Shown here in pieces: positions 1 to 11,046 of a DNA stretch of 64,000 nucleotides (position 1 is the stretch's first letter; each line of letters starts with the position of its first letter). Under the pieces are notes generated by a model. The model worked only from the letters and a program-made list of their open reading frames with translations. It was not told the DNA's origin and ran no database searches. The DNA is from Linnemannia elongata (taxonomy: Eukaryota > Mortierellomycota > Mortierellomycetes > Mortierellales > Mortierellaceae): assembly GCA_036320915.1 (NCBI GenBank), contig JAXBDG010000018.1, positions 1,178,001 through 1,242,000 on the forward strand, given 5' to 3'. The position numbers and the translations under genes were made by a program.

Positions 1-602
1 CCAAGGTGCTGGTCAGGGCAGCCAAGGCCCAGCAGGAAATCGATGCTACCTTGATCGCGCCTCGCCTCAACAGCAATAACTCTGACGAATCTATGCTCAA
101 GGGACACCAGAACGATTTGGACGAGGATCCTGCGGAGAAGGCTGTCGAAGATCTGTCGACTCTGGATGGCGATGATAACGTGGATGTTGACACTAACGGC
201 GATGATGGAGAGACCAACGAGACGAGGGATCGATCGGGTACACATGAGTTGAAGCGTCAGAGGAGTGAGGGCGACATTTCATTGTCGACACTTGCGGAGC
301 GCTTACGAGCAGTCGAGGCCGAGATTGGACTCGGCCGCCGTGGCGTGCGGTCTCGTCGCCAGCAACAACAGCAGGACGCCTCTCATCAAGACAACAAGGC
401 CAGCAACGCTCAAAAGGGAACTGGCAACTCTGGAGCGGGAGCGTTAGAAAAAATCAAGTCTGGAAGCACGTTCCGTGTCTTCTGGGAAGGGATCAAGGAG
501 AACTTTGGGTTCGGAACCAAGGGCAAAGGGAGCAAGGTCCTGGTCGCTGTTCTTGTGATTACCATCCTTGGGTCTAGTCTTGCCAAGTTCAAGCGACGAT
601 GA
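1..602 (+). CDS. C-terminal part of a tail-anchored protein, 5' end outside window
   Basis: An open frame runs in from the left edge (first full codon at base 3) and stops at 600-602, so about 200 C-terminal residues are visible. The visible part is acidic and serine-rich, then has a short basic/Gln stretch (around the run of five Gln) preceded by a probable helix (LAERLRAVEAEIGLG). It ends with one hydrophobic segment (VLVAVLVITILGSSLA) followed only by KFKRR. A single membrane span at the extreme C terminus suggests a tail-anchored protein of ER or outer mitochondrial membrane with its bulk in the cytosol. No enzymatic or binding domain is visible, so the family cannot be named; the domains probably lie upstream of the window. 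Confidence 0.75.
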   Translation, partial: KVLVRAAKAQQEIDATLIAPRLNSNNSDESMLKGHQNDLDEDPAEKAVEDLSTLDGDDNVDVDTNGDDGETNETRDRSGTHELKRQRSEGDISLSTLAERLRAVEAEIGLGRRGVRSRRQQQQQDASHQDNKASNAQKGTGNSGAGALEKIKSGSTFRVFWEGIKENFGFGTKGKGSKVLVAVLVITILGSSLAKFKRR

Positions 603-2381
603 GATAGAGGGCGACGTGTATCACGACAAATTCGAGCTCCCTATACCCCTCATCAAGGCAACCTACCAAACAACACCAACTGTATACTATAATATCTTAA
701 CAAATAATAATCTCTACACCTCATCACTATGCGTTCCTTTCGGGATACCGCGTTTTTTTTTGGTTTCCTGTCGCAAAACTATCTTCGACTCAAGTTCCAC
801 CTATTGACGAGTGAACACTTAGATAGGTGCACACAGGACATGACAGGGACCTGTTTTCTGAGAACACGAATCGGTGGATGTGAAAGTGTCTGACCAGATT
901 GTTTTTCCAGTCAGTTGGTCAGACATAGGAGCGATCATTAAGTCGCCAAACAAAGTGTGAAAACCGTGAGAGTTAACCAAAATGAATATCGGATAGTGGT
1001 GTGCAAGCCGCACGCAGATGTAACCCCATCGACCTCGCAGTGGGGAAAGAACTTTTTCCAAGCTGAATGCATCCACCTATTCCTCAGCACCTCAGTTGAC
1101 GCTCTCCCTTAATGTTCATGCACTGTGGAAGAAAAATTGTCCGCTCTCACGGTCGAAATGTTTTGTGTGAGGCGAGGTGCATTAACGATGACTGGATGGA
1201 GGGTGGCGACCCTGTCCCTACACTCGATCCCTGGTTCATGGCGAACTCCTGCTGTGCAAAGAAAGAGCAAAGATGTTACCGGCGGAGGTGTCCTCTATCT
1301 CAAAGCCATCATGGATTCTAACGGTATCATCTTTACTTTGAAAGCTGGATCCCATGGCTATTTCATTGATTTTTTGCCAGCCCTTTAATATTCGCACTCA
1401 CGACACATCGCGTCACTTTTTTGCATACTCAACCATGGACGGGGAGAGTTGGCAGTACTCTCTCTAGTTTTGCATCGAATAAAGGGGAGAGAAGGAAGAA
1501 CGTTCCTCTGTTTCTCAATCGACCAAAGAATTATCCAATTCCATGAACCGACGAAGACACCCACTCATTCACCCTTCCAGGCCTAAGCGCACTTACCTTA
1601 AGGATATGCACTTCACCCCTATTATCAGTCTGTCCCCAAGTTGCATAATGCATGCTGTGCAAAAAATAGGAGCGAAGGGAACTAAGCAAAGGGAGGACAG
1701 ACAATGGCTCATGCGTTTTTTTATCTTCTGCCTTGCATTCCCATGCAGACATCCTTCCTCCTACGACCGCTTCTTTCGCATACAATGCTGTTGTTCATAT
1801 TTACGCGCTAATGTGTGGTTTGTAGTATTTGTTCCCACTATAGTCTGGTCTTGGTCCGTTTCTTTTGTCTGTCCTATGTTGCAAGTACCAGGGGCAGCAT
1901 GTACGCGTGAGAACAAAAAAACAATGCTCTGCGGTCAACCCACCAGTGCGATGGCTAGAACAATGCGCCTATGGAACGGGTGTGAGAAAGAGAGGATGTG
2001 TGAACGAACAAAAATGCATTTCTCTGGCCCTGACATACATATGAATCGTTGCGCCATGCTATGTCCCCTGTTGCAATGAGGGGTGAGAAAAGACAAGAAG
2101 AAAAAGGCATCAGCATTGACAACGGTTCGGGTATAAAACCCTTGAAGTGCTCCCACCTTCCTTTCTTTTTTTTGTGTTCCTTACTCCTCTCTTATCCTTC
2201 TCCACTTGCCGTAAGCAACAATAATAACCCATCCACCCAACCTCAGGTAATCAAAGTTGTTCCTTCCTAATTGTTCCCAGCGCTCAACCACCACTTGGTC
2301 TTTCAACACCATGCCCACTAAGCATCAGCACTCCTCTAACCATCCATGCAAACCTTACCTTTAACACACAGAACTACTACC
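603..2381. other. intergenic region, 1.8 kb
   Basis: No frame here has splice signals and protein-like composition together. The first part is the 3' flank of the tail-anchored gene. The last 400 bp is the promoter and 5' UTR of the secreted-protein gene, with a TATA box and a pyrimidine-rich stretch after it. The middle (about 800-1900) shows nothing I can name. Confidence 0.6.
2132..2138 (+). promoter_or_regulatory. TATA box of the secreted-protein gene
   Basis: TATAAAA at 2132-2138, followed by a T/C-rich stretch (2157-2210) typical of fungal transcription start regions. It lies about 245 bp upstream of the chosen ATG at 2382. Position and composition are the only evidence. Confidence 0.45.
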
Positions 2382-3179
2382 ATGGTCAAGGCTCTTTCCT
2401 TTGCTCTTCTCGGTCTCCTCGCAGCCGTTGCATCCGCCGCTCCTTCGGGATCGACGCGCCAATCTCTCAACCAGTGGCTCTCCCACTGTCCCCAGTCCTT
2501 GTCTGACTTCGATAGCATGGAAACTCCCGCAATCGTCTACCTGCCTCACACCAAGCGTCGCACTAGTCTCGACCTGGATGATATCATGCAGTCGCTCATT
2601 GACAAGAAGTTGGCCTTTGACTATGATGCCAAGGCCTACCATGCCAGTCTCGTCAAGTCGCTCTGCAACAACCCTTACTCGGATTATTATATCGCCGACT
2701 GCAAGGTCACCATTCTCTCCGAGCCCGAAATCAAAGTCATCCCCACCAAGCGACTCACTGGTGAAATTGACTGCAAGTCTTCCTCCTGCAAGGTCATTTA
2801 CCGTGAAACCGTCGGCATTTGGACCACCCACAGCCATGAGACCACTCTTCCTATCAGAGTCGGTAAGGTTCCCTTCCAAGACGGAATCGAGTTCCAAAAA
2901 TCGCTAGGCTATGGCTTCGGCACCATCTACGGAGCTGAGGTTCCGCTTGACTATCAATTCGATCTTACTGAAGGCGACAAGGGCCACATTGCCATAGTTG
3001 GTGCTGAAATTAGCGCTAAGGTCCGCGTCACCGGATGCGAGCGCTCCCGTGATGATATCCGACACGGTTCGTGTAACTCTGAGTGCTCCACATTCCTCGA
3101 CCAGACCGGTCACAACGAGGTGGTCATCACTCAGAATGGTTACGATCCCAAGGCCATTCTCGCCTTCGTCTCCGCTTGA
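2382..3179 (+). CDS. small secreted cysteine-containing protein of unknown function
   Basis: Single-exon gene, 265 residues. The ATG at 2382 is preferred over the in-frame ATG at 2346 because its context (CTACCATGG) is good and translation then starts directly with a classic signal peptide: MVKALS, a hydrophobic core FALLGLLAAVA, and a likely cleavage after ASA. The mature part has about nine cysteines (for example in SLCNNPYSDYY, CKSSSCK and GSCNSECSTF) and no membrane segment or GPI-type tail, so it is probably exported and disulphide-bonded. No known enzymatic motif is visible and I do not recognise the family. Downstream, an AATAAA-like signal lies near 3270, and the next gene converges from the other strand. 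Confidence 0.75.
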   Translation: MVKALSFALLGLLAAVASAAPSGSTRQSLNQWLSHCPQSLSDFDSMETPAIVYLPHTKRRTSLDLDDIMQSLIDKKLAFDYDAKAYHASLVKSLCNNPYSDYYIADCKVTILSEPEIKVIPTKRLTGEIDCKSSSCKVIYRETVGIWTTHSHETTLPIRVGKVPFQDGIEFQKSLGYGFGTIYGAEVPLDYQFDLTEGDKGHIAIVGAEISAKVRVTGCERSRDDIRHGSCNSECSTFLDQTGHNEVVITQNGYDPKAILAFVSA

Positions 3180-3454
3180 TTTAGTCTTCACTCTCCCCGA
3201 ACTGTTCGCCCTGTTCTTCTCTATCTCCCTTTGTTTTCACAAGTGGGTTCTGCCATATCATATCCATGTAAATAAATCAAAAGAAAACCATTCTTGGTTG
3301 CCTTCCTTATGTTGTTTTTTTTTCAACTCTGAATAGGCCTATTTAACAACGACCTGGATGTAAATCAAAAGTTTTGGGCTGTGTTTGGCACCCAGAAATC
3401 CAATTTTATTGGGCCTTTCCACAGATGAAGAACTTTTGGTTTCTGAGAAAGTAT

Positions 3455-4951
3455 TCATTGTTCTCTTCTCGCCCTTGCAACTCTCGCATCGCGCGCCTTC
3501 AAATCCCCCACCAGGCGCCAAGCAACCCAGAGACGGGACACGTAAAATGCATTGAAAGCAATCATCTTGAGAGCACGGAAAAAGGCCACCTCCTCTGGTA
3601 ATTTCTGCCCCGTACTGCTGTCTTTTGGAGGAAAGAGTGTGTCTGCAAAGTCCTCATTCCAATGCTCTATGCTTGATCTGAAAGCGGCATGGAAGGTGGT
3701 GGCGCAGATGGAATAGAAGAGCCATTGGGTGTGGATGAGGGTCTTGGAGTAGATAACATACAGCCCTGCAATCCCTTGCACCAAATAAAAAGCCCATTCT
3801 GCCTGATGTGTTCCTCCTACATTTGGATAGCGTCAATAATGAAAAGAAAGTCAGACACGCCAAGAGGTCAGTTGAGTAGGATGCGGCGACTGTTTCCAGA
3901 AGTTTTAGAAGTCACTCCTGCAGCTTCTTCCGCTTTTGGTGTTCGTCTGTTTTGTTTGAGAGCAGAGGATGGCCCAACAGCCCAGAAATTTCACTTTGCG
4001 TAGATTAATTTCCCTTGCCACGTACCAGAAAGGTGAGAAATATGGCTTATGCCATCGATTGTCCTCGCCAGCAGCCAGACGCCCACAAAGAGACGAGGCC
4101 ACGTTGGCACCCTCAGCCTCAATCGACGGATCTCGGCCTCGGTCTTGAACCCCTCAACCGTCGATGCCGACGCAACAGGCGCAGGGAGGTCGCCGTTGGC
4201 GGATAAGAGGCAGTTTCCTTGTTGCTCCCATCGAGTCTCCTGTTCATGATCCAATTGCTGCCTCTGCATCAAGATGGTCCACAATGCAAATCCTATTGCC
4301 ATATTGAGCGCTGAGGGTATCCAGGACTCGACTCCCTTCCACATAGTCACAACAAGGGCTGGCATTGCTGTCGATTGAGGTGTTGCTGTCGTTGTTGGCT
4401 GCTGAGGAAACGCCTCCAACGTGCGGTTCTGTTCAAGAGCAGTGGCATTGTTGAGACGTTCCATGAGCGAAGGGACAAAGTGGGCATAGGAATAGAGGTA
4501 GACCATAAAAGCCCCTCTGAGGAGTGCGCTCACAAGCCAGATATTGAACGCAAACTGGGCGAGTCCCGTTGATGGCCTATAAGCGACGTGAATTCGCTGA
4601 AGCCCGATCGCGACTCCAAGACCCTTGTAGAAGTACATGGGGTAATAAGTGCGGGGAGAAAATTTGTCAAGAGATTCTAATAAACCGAGAAGGACAAAAA
4701 ATGTCAAGAGTTGATGAGCGTTGACGAAGAAAGAGGGGAACGGGGGTTAGTGAGAGATTGACTGTAAGTTCGAGTTGGGTATCAATTCTACGAACAGGAC
4801 TAGCTGCGGATTTGTTACCTGGGGGGATATTTAAAGGACGAAGAAGACTTTGGACGGAGTATAAGAGTGAGTAGAGTGAGAGAGTGACAATGACGACTTG
4901 AGGCCAGTGAAGCCAAAGTCGAGACGGCAGAATTGCTGTTCCTTGAGACAT
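3455..4951 (-). CDS. multi-pass membrane protein, family copy A
   Basis: Three exons on the minus strand: 4819-4951, 4026-4676 and 3455-3816, all with GT-AG borders and both introns in phase 1, giving 381 residues. A hydrophobic segment in exon 1 (about residues 16-37) is followed by several more in exons 2 and 3. Conserved family marks are HVAYRPSTG, the block TVEGFKTEAEIRRLRLRVPTW, a third exon opening with a His-Gln pair, and a C-terminal span ending LWVAWRLVGDLKARDARVARAR. Same exon number, intron phases and motifs as copies B (14904-16464) and C (21125-22540). I do not recognise the family outside this locus; no catalytic residues stand out. It may be a lineage-specific receptor- or tetraspan-like protein, but that is a guess. 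A TATA run lies 120 bp upstream. Confidence 0.85.
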
Positions 4952-5068
4952 TGAAAGCGCAACGGTGTTTGGGAGTAAATATCTGTGAATGTGTGCAAGT
5001 GATAGGGATAGTGGTTGAGAAAGGTGGAAAAAGGTGAAAGCAGAAGAGCAGAGGAAAGAAGAGGCGAC

Positions 5069-5080
5069 TATATATATATA
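5069..5080 (-). promoter_or_regulatory. TATA-type run upstream of membrane family copy A
   Basis: Six TA repeats at 5069-5080, about 118 bp upstream of the ATG at 4951 on the minus strand. This is a usual TATA distance in fungi, but simple TA repeats also occur by chance. Confidence 0.4.
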
Positions 5081-5639
5081 AGCAAAGAGGCAAAGCAGTC
5101 GGATGACTGTGCAATTCCGCTACAGACGCCAATGCTCTCATTCGTGAGAAGTTTGCTTCTCACCGCGCATGTCGATATCTGCCACCAAACGAAACAAAAT
5201 CGTAAGCCACCCCCCTGCTCTCCTTCTTCAGACGGGAATTGATCACCGAACGTGTCCAAGGACAATGAGATTGGTGGTGGAGGAGAGGAGCATACAACAG
5301 AGTGTATATCAACGCACTTGTAGTCACAACTCCGTCCTTCATTTGCAGCTTGGCTAAAGTCCTACTACTGCCACTACTCTCTTCCTGCATTCTCTTGGTG
5401 CAATATATCTATGAGCAAGGTTTCTCAATCCCTTTTGCCGTCTTTTTTTCAGCGCCTAATCGTTAACAGCCACAAAGTGCGTTGCTGACCTTTTTCCCAG
5501 TCTCTCTTCTCTTTAACATAAATGCTCCAATTCATTTTTTTTTCTTCCCTTTTCTCCCTAATATTCTGCTCATTCGTCATGTCACTCTTATCCTGAAAGA
5601 AAGATGCTCTTGTATTCCGCATTTTCAATTTCCTCCAGT

Positions 5640-6870
5640 CAGCGGCCACCATCCCTGTGGTAACGAGAGCTATCAGCGAGACCTTCAACGAGTACAGCAT
5701 ATGCATTGCTCTATCAATGTTTCTTTCTCCCCTCTCTCTGTTTCTCTTGGTGATATTCGGCGCTGGGACGACAAGCTGCTTGCCTCTTTATTTGCTGTTA
5801 TCGGTGGCTAATCCCCGTACAAAAACCATCTTGTACAGCAATAGGTTGGAACTACAGATTTATGCCATTGAGTAGTTGGGATGTCGTAATCTACAACGTA
5901 AACTCAGTGGTGCTTTCTTCCGAGTAATCGTCACTTTCTCGTTCAGGATGGTGTTAACACGGTTTTTCTCTACGCCTGGGCTATTGAGTTTGTCTTCAAG
6001 GTCTTGGCGATAGTTTATCGGTGTATCTGACTTCGGTGGCATTCACAAGCGATCAAATTTGCGAGAATCATTGCCACCGCTTTTCCATTAATAAAGCCAT
6101 GCTGATGCACATTGGCGGGATCGCAGTGAATGGTCTTGGGCTGAAGGTGGTCTTAAACGAGATGAAAGATCGGGACGAGTGAGTATCGCAGGGTCGGAGA
6201 GAGAACATTGAACTCTCGCCGAGAAGGATGAGAAGGATAGTGCGAAGTCGACGAAAGGAGATGAACACAGAGGAGTTGATAGTCTGGCTCAGGGGAAGGG
6301 GGAAGTAGACCCGTTTACATTTTTCAATAATCTCGGTAATGGATGGTTTGATTTAGGAATTCACTTTATGGCAGAGTGGTCTCGAAACTGGAGGCGTATC
6401 AACGCAATTAACGGCTTTTCTTGTAAGTAGTCACCGACCTCCTCATTTGTGTGAACTATGTTTGACGAGCAATGATATCTTTCCCAACGCTAGCAATCTG
6501 CTTGTCTTTTCGATTGTACCACAAATGGGCTTTGTCGATATCGATCCGAGAACTACAAGTCCTGCGGTATGCCATCTTGATCTGCATCTTGGTCGGTGTA
6601 TCTCTCGCCCTTGGAGGTCATACAAGATACGTGAGGGATATCTTCCTTGGATCGTTACCACAGTCATGGCCGTATCCTTCTCTATCCCTCTCCCTGCATG
6701 AAGCGCTCTCGAACGTTTTATTTAGGGGAGTGATACAGAAGTTTGAACAATCCAAGCGGGCGAATCAGACATCTATTGGACGTCAAACACCTCCGGAAAC
6801 CTGTTTCATGGCCGCGGGTCTAATCAACAAACTCGTTCTTGTTGCATCAGTCATCGGAATTTCATAAACT
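5640..6870 (+). pseudogene. decayed copy of the membrane family
   Basis: Pieces resembling copy C occur in the right order but in several frames with stops. FLYAWAIEFVFKVLAIVYRC (5960-6030) corresponds to the LAFYIWTVECFFKACILF region. IAVNGLGLKVVLNEMKDRDE (6120-6180) corresponds to WAGIGLRMILNELRSRDRE and runs into a stop. A surviving splice donor (GTAAGTAG, 6423) is at the position of intron 2, and RLYHKWALSISIRELQVLRY (6500-6560) resembles the ALYRKSLRLSRGCLST region of exon 3. The C-terminal VKDLE-type signature and a first exon were not found. I read it as a pseudogene lying between copy A and the first pirin gene. Confidence 0.65.
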
Positions 6871-6952
6871 TGCTGTGAAAAGCCACTGCTCTGGGCTTAG
6901 CCACTTCACCCTTTTTTAGCATTAATAAATCACGAAACTCAACCAGACACGA

Positions 6953-6959
6953 TATAAAA
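6953..6959 (+). promoter_or_regulatory. TATA box of pirin gene 1
   Basis: TATAAAA at 6953-6959, 69 bp before the ATG at 7028, with a pyrimidine-rich leader between them. Confidence 0.5.
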
Positions 6960-7027
6960 GAGCACTTTGCTTCACTCACACCACAGCCTTTTTCTCCCCC
7001 ACTCACTCCCTTCCTCGCAACTACACA

Positions 7028-7909
7028 ATGACCCTCCTTACTCCTCCCTCTCGATCCATCATCAAGTCCATCCTATCGAAGGAACAGTCCGAGGGAGTCG
7101 GCGCCAAAATTCGCCGGTCCATCGGACGTCCCGAGCTCCGTAACCACGACCCTTTCCTCATGCTCGACGAGTTTGATTCTGACCCAACCGGAGGGTTTCC
7201 TGACCACCCCCATCGCGGGTTTGAGACTGTCACATACATGCTCGAGGGACAGGTTCAGCATGAGGACTTTGCGGGACACAAGGGCACCATCGGACCTGGC
7301 GACTTGCAATGGATGACCGCCGGTCGTGGTATTGTTCACTCCGAGATGCCAGTCAAGACTGAGACACGCATTCATGGACTCCAACTCTGGATCAACTTGC
7401 CCAAGGAGCACAAGATGTGCGAGCCCCAGTACCAAGAGCTTCGCGATGGTCAGATCCCTCGTGCCACTCCCCAGGACGGCGTTACTATCAAGGTCATTGC
7501 AGGAGAGTCATACGGTGTCAAGTCTCAGGTCTATACCCGCACACCCACCATGTACCTCGACTTTAGAATGGAAAAAAACAAGACCGTCACCCAGACCATC
7601 CCCTCAACTTTCACCGGATTCATCTATATGCTCAAGGGCAAAGCCTACATTGGCGACAAGGAGTTTGAGGGCAAGGCGCATCATACTCTCACCTTCTCTG
7701 AGGATGGTGCAGAGACGGTCAAGATCCAGACCAAAGACGAGGATGCACACTTTGTGTTTATTGCTGGCGAACCCCTGAAGGAGCCTATTGTTCAGCACGG
7801 CCCCTTTGTTATGAACACGGAGAAGGAGATCTACGACACCTTTGTTGACTACCAGTATGCCAAGAATGGATTTGAGCGTGCCCGCAACTGGCGCTCGACC
7901 ATAGCTTAG
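7028..7909 (+). CDS. pirin, copy 1
   Basis: Intronless, 293 residues. Pirins are two-cupin-fold, iron-binding proteins; members act as nuclear transcription cofactors or quercetinase-like dioxygenases. The N-terminal cupin is complete: DHPHRGFETVTY supplies His60 and His62, and RGIVHSEMP supplies His104 and Glu106, the four metal ligands known for pirin. GAKIRRSIGRPELRNHDPFLMLDEF is the typical family N terminus. The C-terminal cupin (about residues 175-285) follows at normal length. The start is the first ATG after a TATA box. A second copy, 6.8 kb downstream on the same strand, is highly similar and shares a 95-bp identical stretch (7567-7661). Substrate or partner cannot be told from sequence. 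Confidence 0.95.
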   Translation: MTLLTPPSRSIIKSILSKEQSEGVGAKIRRSIGRPELRNHDPFLMLDEFDSDPTGGFPDHPHRGFETVTYMLEGQVQHEDFAGHKGTIGPGDLQWMTAGRGIVHSEMPVKTETRIHGLQLWINLPKEHKMCEPQYQELRDGQIPRATPQDGVTIKVIAGESYGVKSQVYTRTPTMYLDFRMEKNKTVTQTIPSTFTGFIYMLKGKAYIGDKEFEGKAHHTLTFSEDGAETVKIQTKDEDAHFVFIAGEPLKEPIVQHGPFVMNTEKEIYDTFVDYQYAKNGFERARNWRSTIA

Positions 7910-8200
7910 GTACTCTTTTCTTTTCTACCCCATTCTTTTGCCTTTGTGAACTACTAATCCGCTAAGAAAATAAAGACTTGACCAAATATAGTCCATGCAC
8001 ATAATATTTCGCTTCGCTTAAACAACAAACATAACTAGGAACGATACGTACAAAAAAAGAATGCGATTGGTATTCATTATGAAAATGCGTAAAGGGATGG
8101 GAAGGAGGGGAGGGTGTGTGTGTGTGGACGTATCCACATCTAATCATCGATGACAAGGAATGGAGAAAAAAATAACAAAATAACAAAGGCGAATCGCTCT
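7910..8200. other. short convergent intergenic region
   Basis: Between the 3' ends of pirin 1 (+) and the NADH dehydrogenase gene (-). AATAAA at 7968-7973 is a plausible polyadenylation signal for pirin 1. A short GT run lies near 8115-8125. No gene seen. Confidence 0.6.
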
Positions 8201-11046
8201 TTACTCGCGAGAGACATCGCGTCCAAAGACCTTAGACTTCATCCAGTCTCCAACAACCAAGAAACGGTTCCTGAAGCTGAACATGTTCGAGATATAGACC
8301 GAGCGCCAGAAGACATAGGTGGCAACTCCTCCGACAGAAACGTTGCCGTTCAAGAAGGGCAGATCTGCAATAGCCTTGTCCGATCCAATGTACGCCAACG
8401 ATCCCTGGTGAGAGTACTCAAAGGGAGTAATCTTCTTGCTCTGACCCTCCTCTATCCTGGCCAAGTTCTCAAAGACCGAAGCCAAGTAGAGACCCTGCTG
8501 GGTGGCAACCTGGGCAGTGGGGGCGTACTTGGAGAAGGTGCAGTCTCCGATAGCATACACGTCAGGGGCACCGGCAACGCGCATGTAGTCATCGACAAGG
8601 ACACCACGAGGAGAGGTCTGCGCCTCCTTGATGCGGGCCATCAGCTTACGGGCCAAGGGACGGGGGCAGTTTCCAGTAGCCCAGACCAAAAGACCGTAGG
8701 GGATCGAGACCAGGTTCTTGTTGGCATCCATGACCTTAATCTCTTTATCTGCGACCTCCTTGACCATTGTCTTTGTCAAGACCTCGATCTTGTTCTGCTT
8801 GAATGTGCTCTCGGTGTACTGAATCAACTGGGATGAGAACATGGGCAAGACATTGGGAAGAGCCTCGACAAGGGTGATCCTGAACTTGTCGGCCAACTCG
8901 GGGTACCAGACCTCCAGATCATCCTTCAAGAAATCGTGCAACTCTGCGGCGTATTCAACTCCGGTGGGGCCTCCTCCGACAACAACCATGTGCAACAGAC
9001 GGTCAACCTCCTCGGGGGCCTGCTTGGCGAATCCTGCAGACTCGACACAGTCCATCAAGCGGGTCCTGATCTTTTGGGCATCCCAAATCTCCTTCAAGAA
9101 GCAAGCATACTCTCTCACTCCGGCCATTCCGAAAGTCTGGTTGTCTGCTCCGATAGCCATGACCAAGTAGTCGTAGGGGACAGTGGTGTTGCTGACCGAT
9201 CCCTTGATATCCGACACATCTATCCGTTGGTTATGTAGTAGGATACAAGTGAGTCATTGAAGTCCATTTTTTCACACACACACACAGATTCACATTGACA
9301 CTTTTATGTAACGAAACCTGATACAGCAAGGGAATAATAAAACTTACCAGTGATGCTGATAGTCTTGCTCTCGGGGTCGATATCGGTACATTCACTCTCG
9401 TAGAACTTGACGTTGCGGGACTTGTGTTGGGTAATGAAACGGATGGGCTCCATGATGGAACGCAACTCGATGGTTCCGACGGTACAGCTGGGCAACAAGG
9501 GTGTGAACAAGAAGTAGTTACGGGGCGACACAACCATCTACAGAAACAAATGGTTTTGTATGATGAGTTCACAATTGATCCAAAGAGTCCATAAGGTTTT
9601 CCTTTTTAGTCCTCTATTTCAAGCTGTTGTTTACGAGCGAATTGATCCCGACTTTGACATAGAACACATACCACGTTGTAATCATCGGTGTTGATAGACT
9701 TCAAGAAGGAGACGGCGCCCCATCCACTTCCGAGTACGACAACGGTACGCTTTTTGGGGTCGAAAGGCTTCTGTTCCAAGGGGTGGCGCTTGTTGTAGAT
9801 CTCTATAAGGGGTACAATGAACATGAGATGAATTTTGTTGAGTGTCGATCATCTCCGACACATTCGCTATGACATGACGAGTCCCTGTGCTCATTTTTTC
9901 AAGAAAAATGAATGACACATATCACACACAGACATACCATAGGCACCGTATCCGATAGCACCGACAGTTCCAAGCTGAACAACACGCTTCAAGGCACGGA
10001 GACGGGACCAGCGCTTCTTGGGCTGGGGGGCCGCAGGGGTAGGGGCAGCAGCGGTAGCCTTGCCGGCAGTGGCCATGGTGGCTCCAGCGTTGGTCGAGTT
10101 GAAGCGAGCACCGCTGATCATGGCTGCGCGAGACGTCATGATCCTTGGGGCAGCAGCAGCAACACGGACCGCTTGCGCGGCTATAGAGTCATTCGATTGA
10201 AGACAATGACACATTATAGGAATAATAGAGAGTGTTAGTTAGTCATTGGTTGGGAAACTTCGGTTGTAGTTCATAATGCTGTTGGTGCTGTTCAGGTATT
10301 CTTCTAGTAATGGTTGCACGCCTATTGTCCGATCTGCCTGCCTTGGCAGCAGGCCTGGCCGATGTTCACGGAGAATAATCCCGTCAGCAATGCTGTCTGT
10401 AGTGTCCGTATATGGGCAGTTTGCTCTTTTTTTTTTTTGTTCATTTTTCTGGGGTATCAACGATCATCATCATTCATTCTGTGCTTGCAGCTCGTGAATA
10501 GATAAGAAACACTGTCCCTGGCCACTTTGCATACACGCACAAAGGTATGTCAGAGTGAGATCTCTCCCCTGTCCTAAAGTCGAAGGATGGATCGCACTTC
10601 TGAGGGATGGAACGTCTCTCTCCCGCTCTCTCTTTCTCAATTCCAGATTTACCCACGCACGCTCTCCTTGATCATACGCATGTCGTTTGTGTTGTATGTG
10701 GAATCAAACGAGAAGAAAGAAACGCCTGCAAAGTGATTTCCTCCGAGTCGTAGGTATGCGCGTGTCCTGTATATGAATGTTGTCCCAGGAAAGGATGAAC
10801 ACAAGACAGATCAGATGTGGATCAGAGGGACGCGTGGAATCTCGGGAGGGGGAGAACACCATGCAAGGAAAGAACGTGTTGCTCCAGCGAGCGAGTGAGT
10901 GAGATCCAGTATTTTTGTTGAAGTGGGGGTGTTTGTTGTTGTTCCTTTGTTGTTGTTGGTGGGTCCCTGTCTGTTGTTCCTTCCCTGCTTGCTATACAGA
11001 GGGAAATGAGCACTGGTTGTTGGTGTTTACCTCTGATGAACGACAT
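8201..11046 (-). CDS. mitochondrial type II NADH:ubiquinone oxidoreductase (NDE/NDI type)
   Basis: Five coding exons: 11031-11046, 9938-10180, 9672-9802, 9348-9537, 8201-9219; all phases agree and give 532 residues, close to yeast Nde1. It oxidises NADH and reduces quinone at the inner mitochondrial membrane without pumping protons. The N terminus ([20 protein letters not shown]) is Arg/Ala-rich without acids, as expected for an import signal, and is followed by a hydrophobic stretch. The FAD fold is VVVLGSGWG; the NADH fold is [30 protein letters not shown] and [10 protein letters not shown] are family blocks, and YAIGDC closes the FAD site. No EF-hand insertion is seen. The first exon (16 nt) and its 850-bp intron are inferred from donor, phase and targeting quality; the fallback start is Met at 10139. 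Matrix-facing or external orientation cannot be decided. Confidence 0.92.

Noticed and set aside
1543..2079. 178-codon open frame on the plus strand
   Set aside because: Composition is not protein-like (scattered Cys, Trp and Met), with no domain, splice signals or promoter; it lies in an intergenic region and overlaps opposite-strand open frames.
10239..10460. Minus-strand frame as a possible first exon of the NADH dehydrogenase
   Set aside because: It gives a Lys/Asn-rich start without import-signal character and no donor in the required phase; the 16-nt exon at 11031 fits phase and targeting better.
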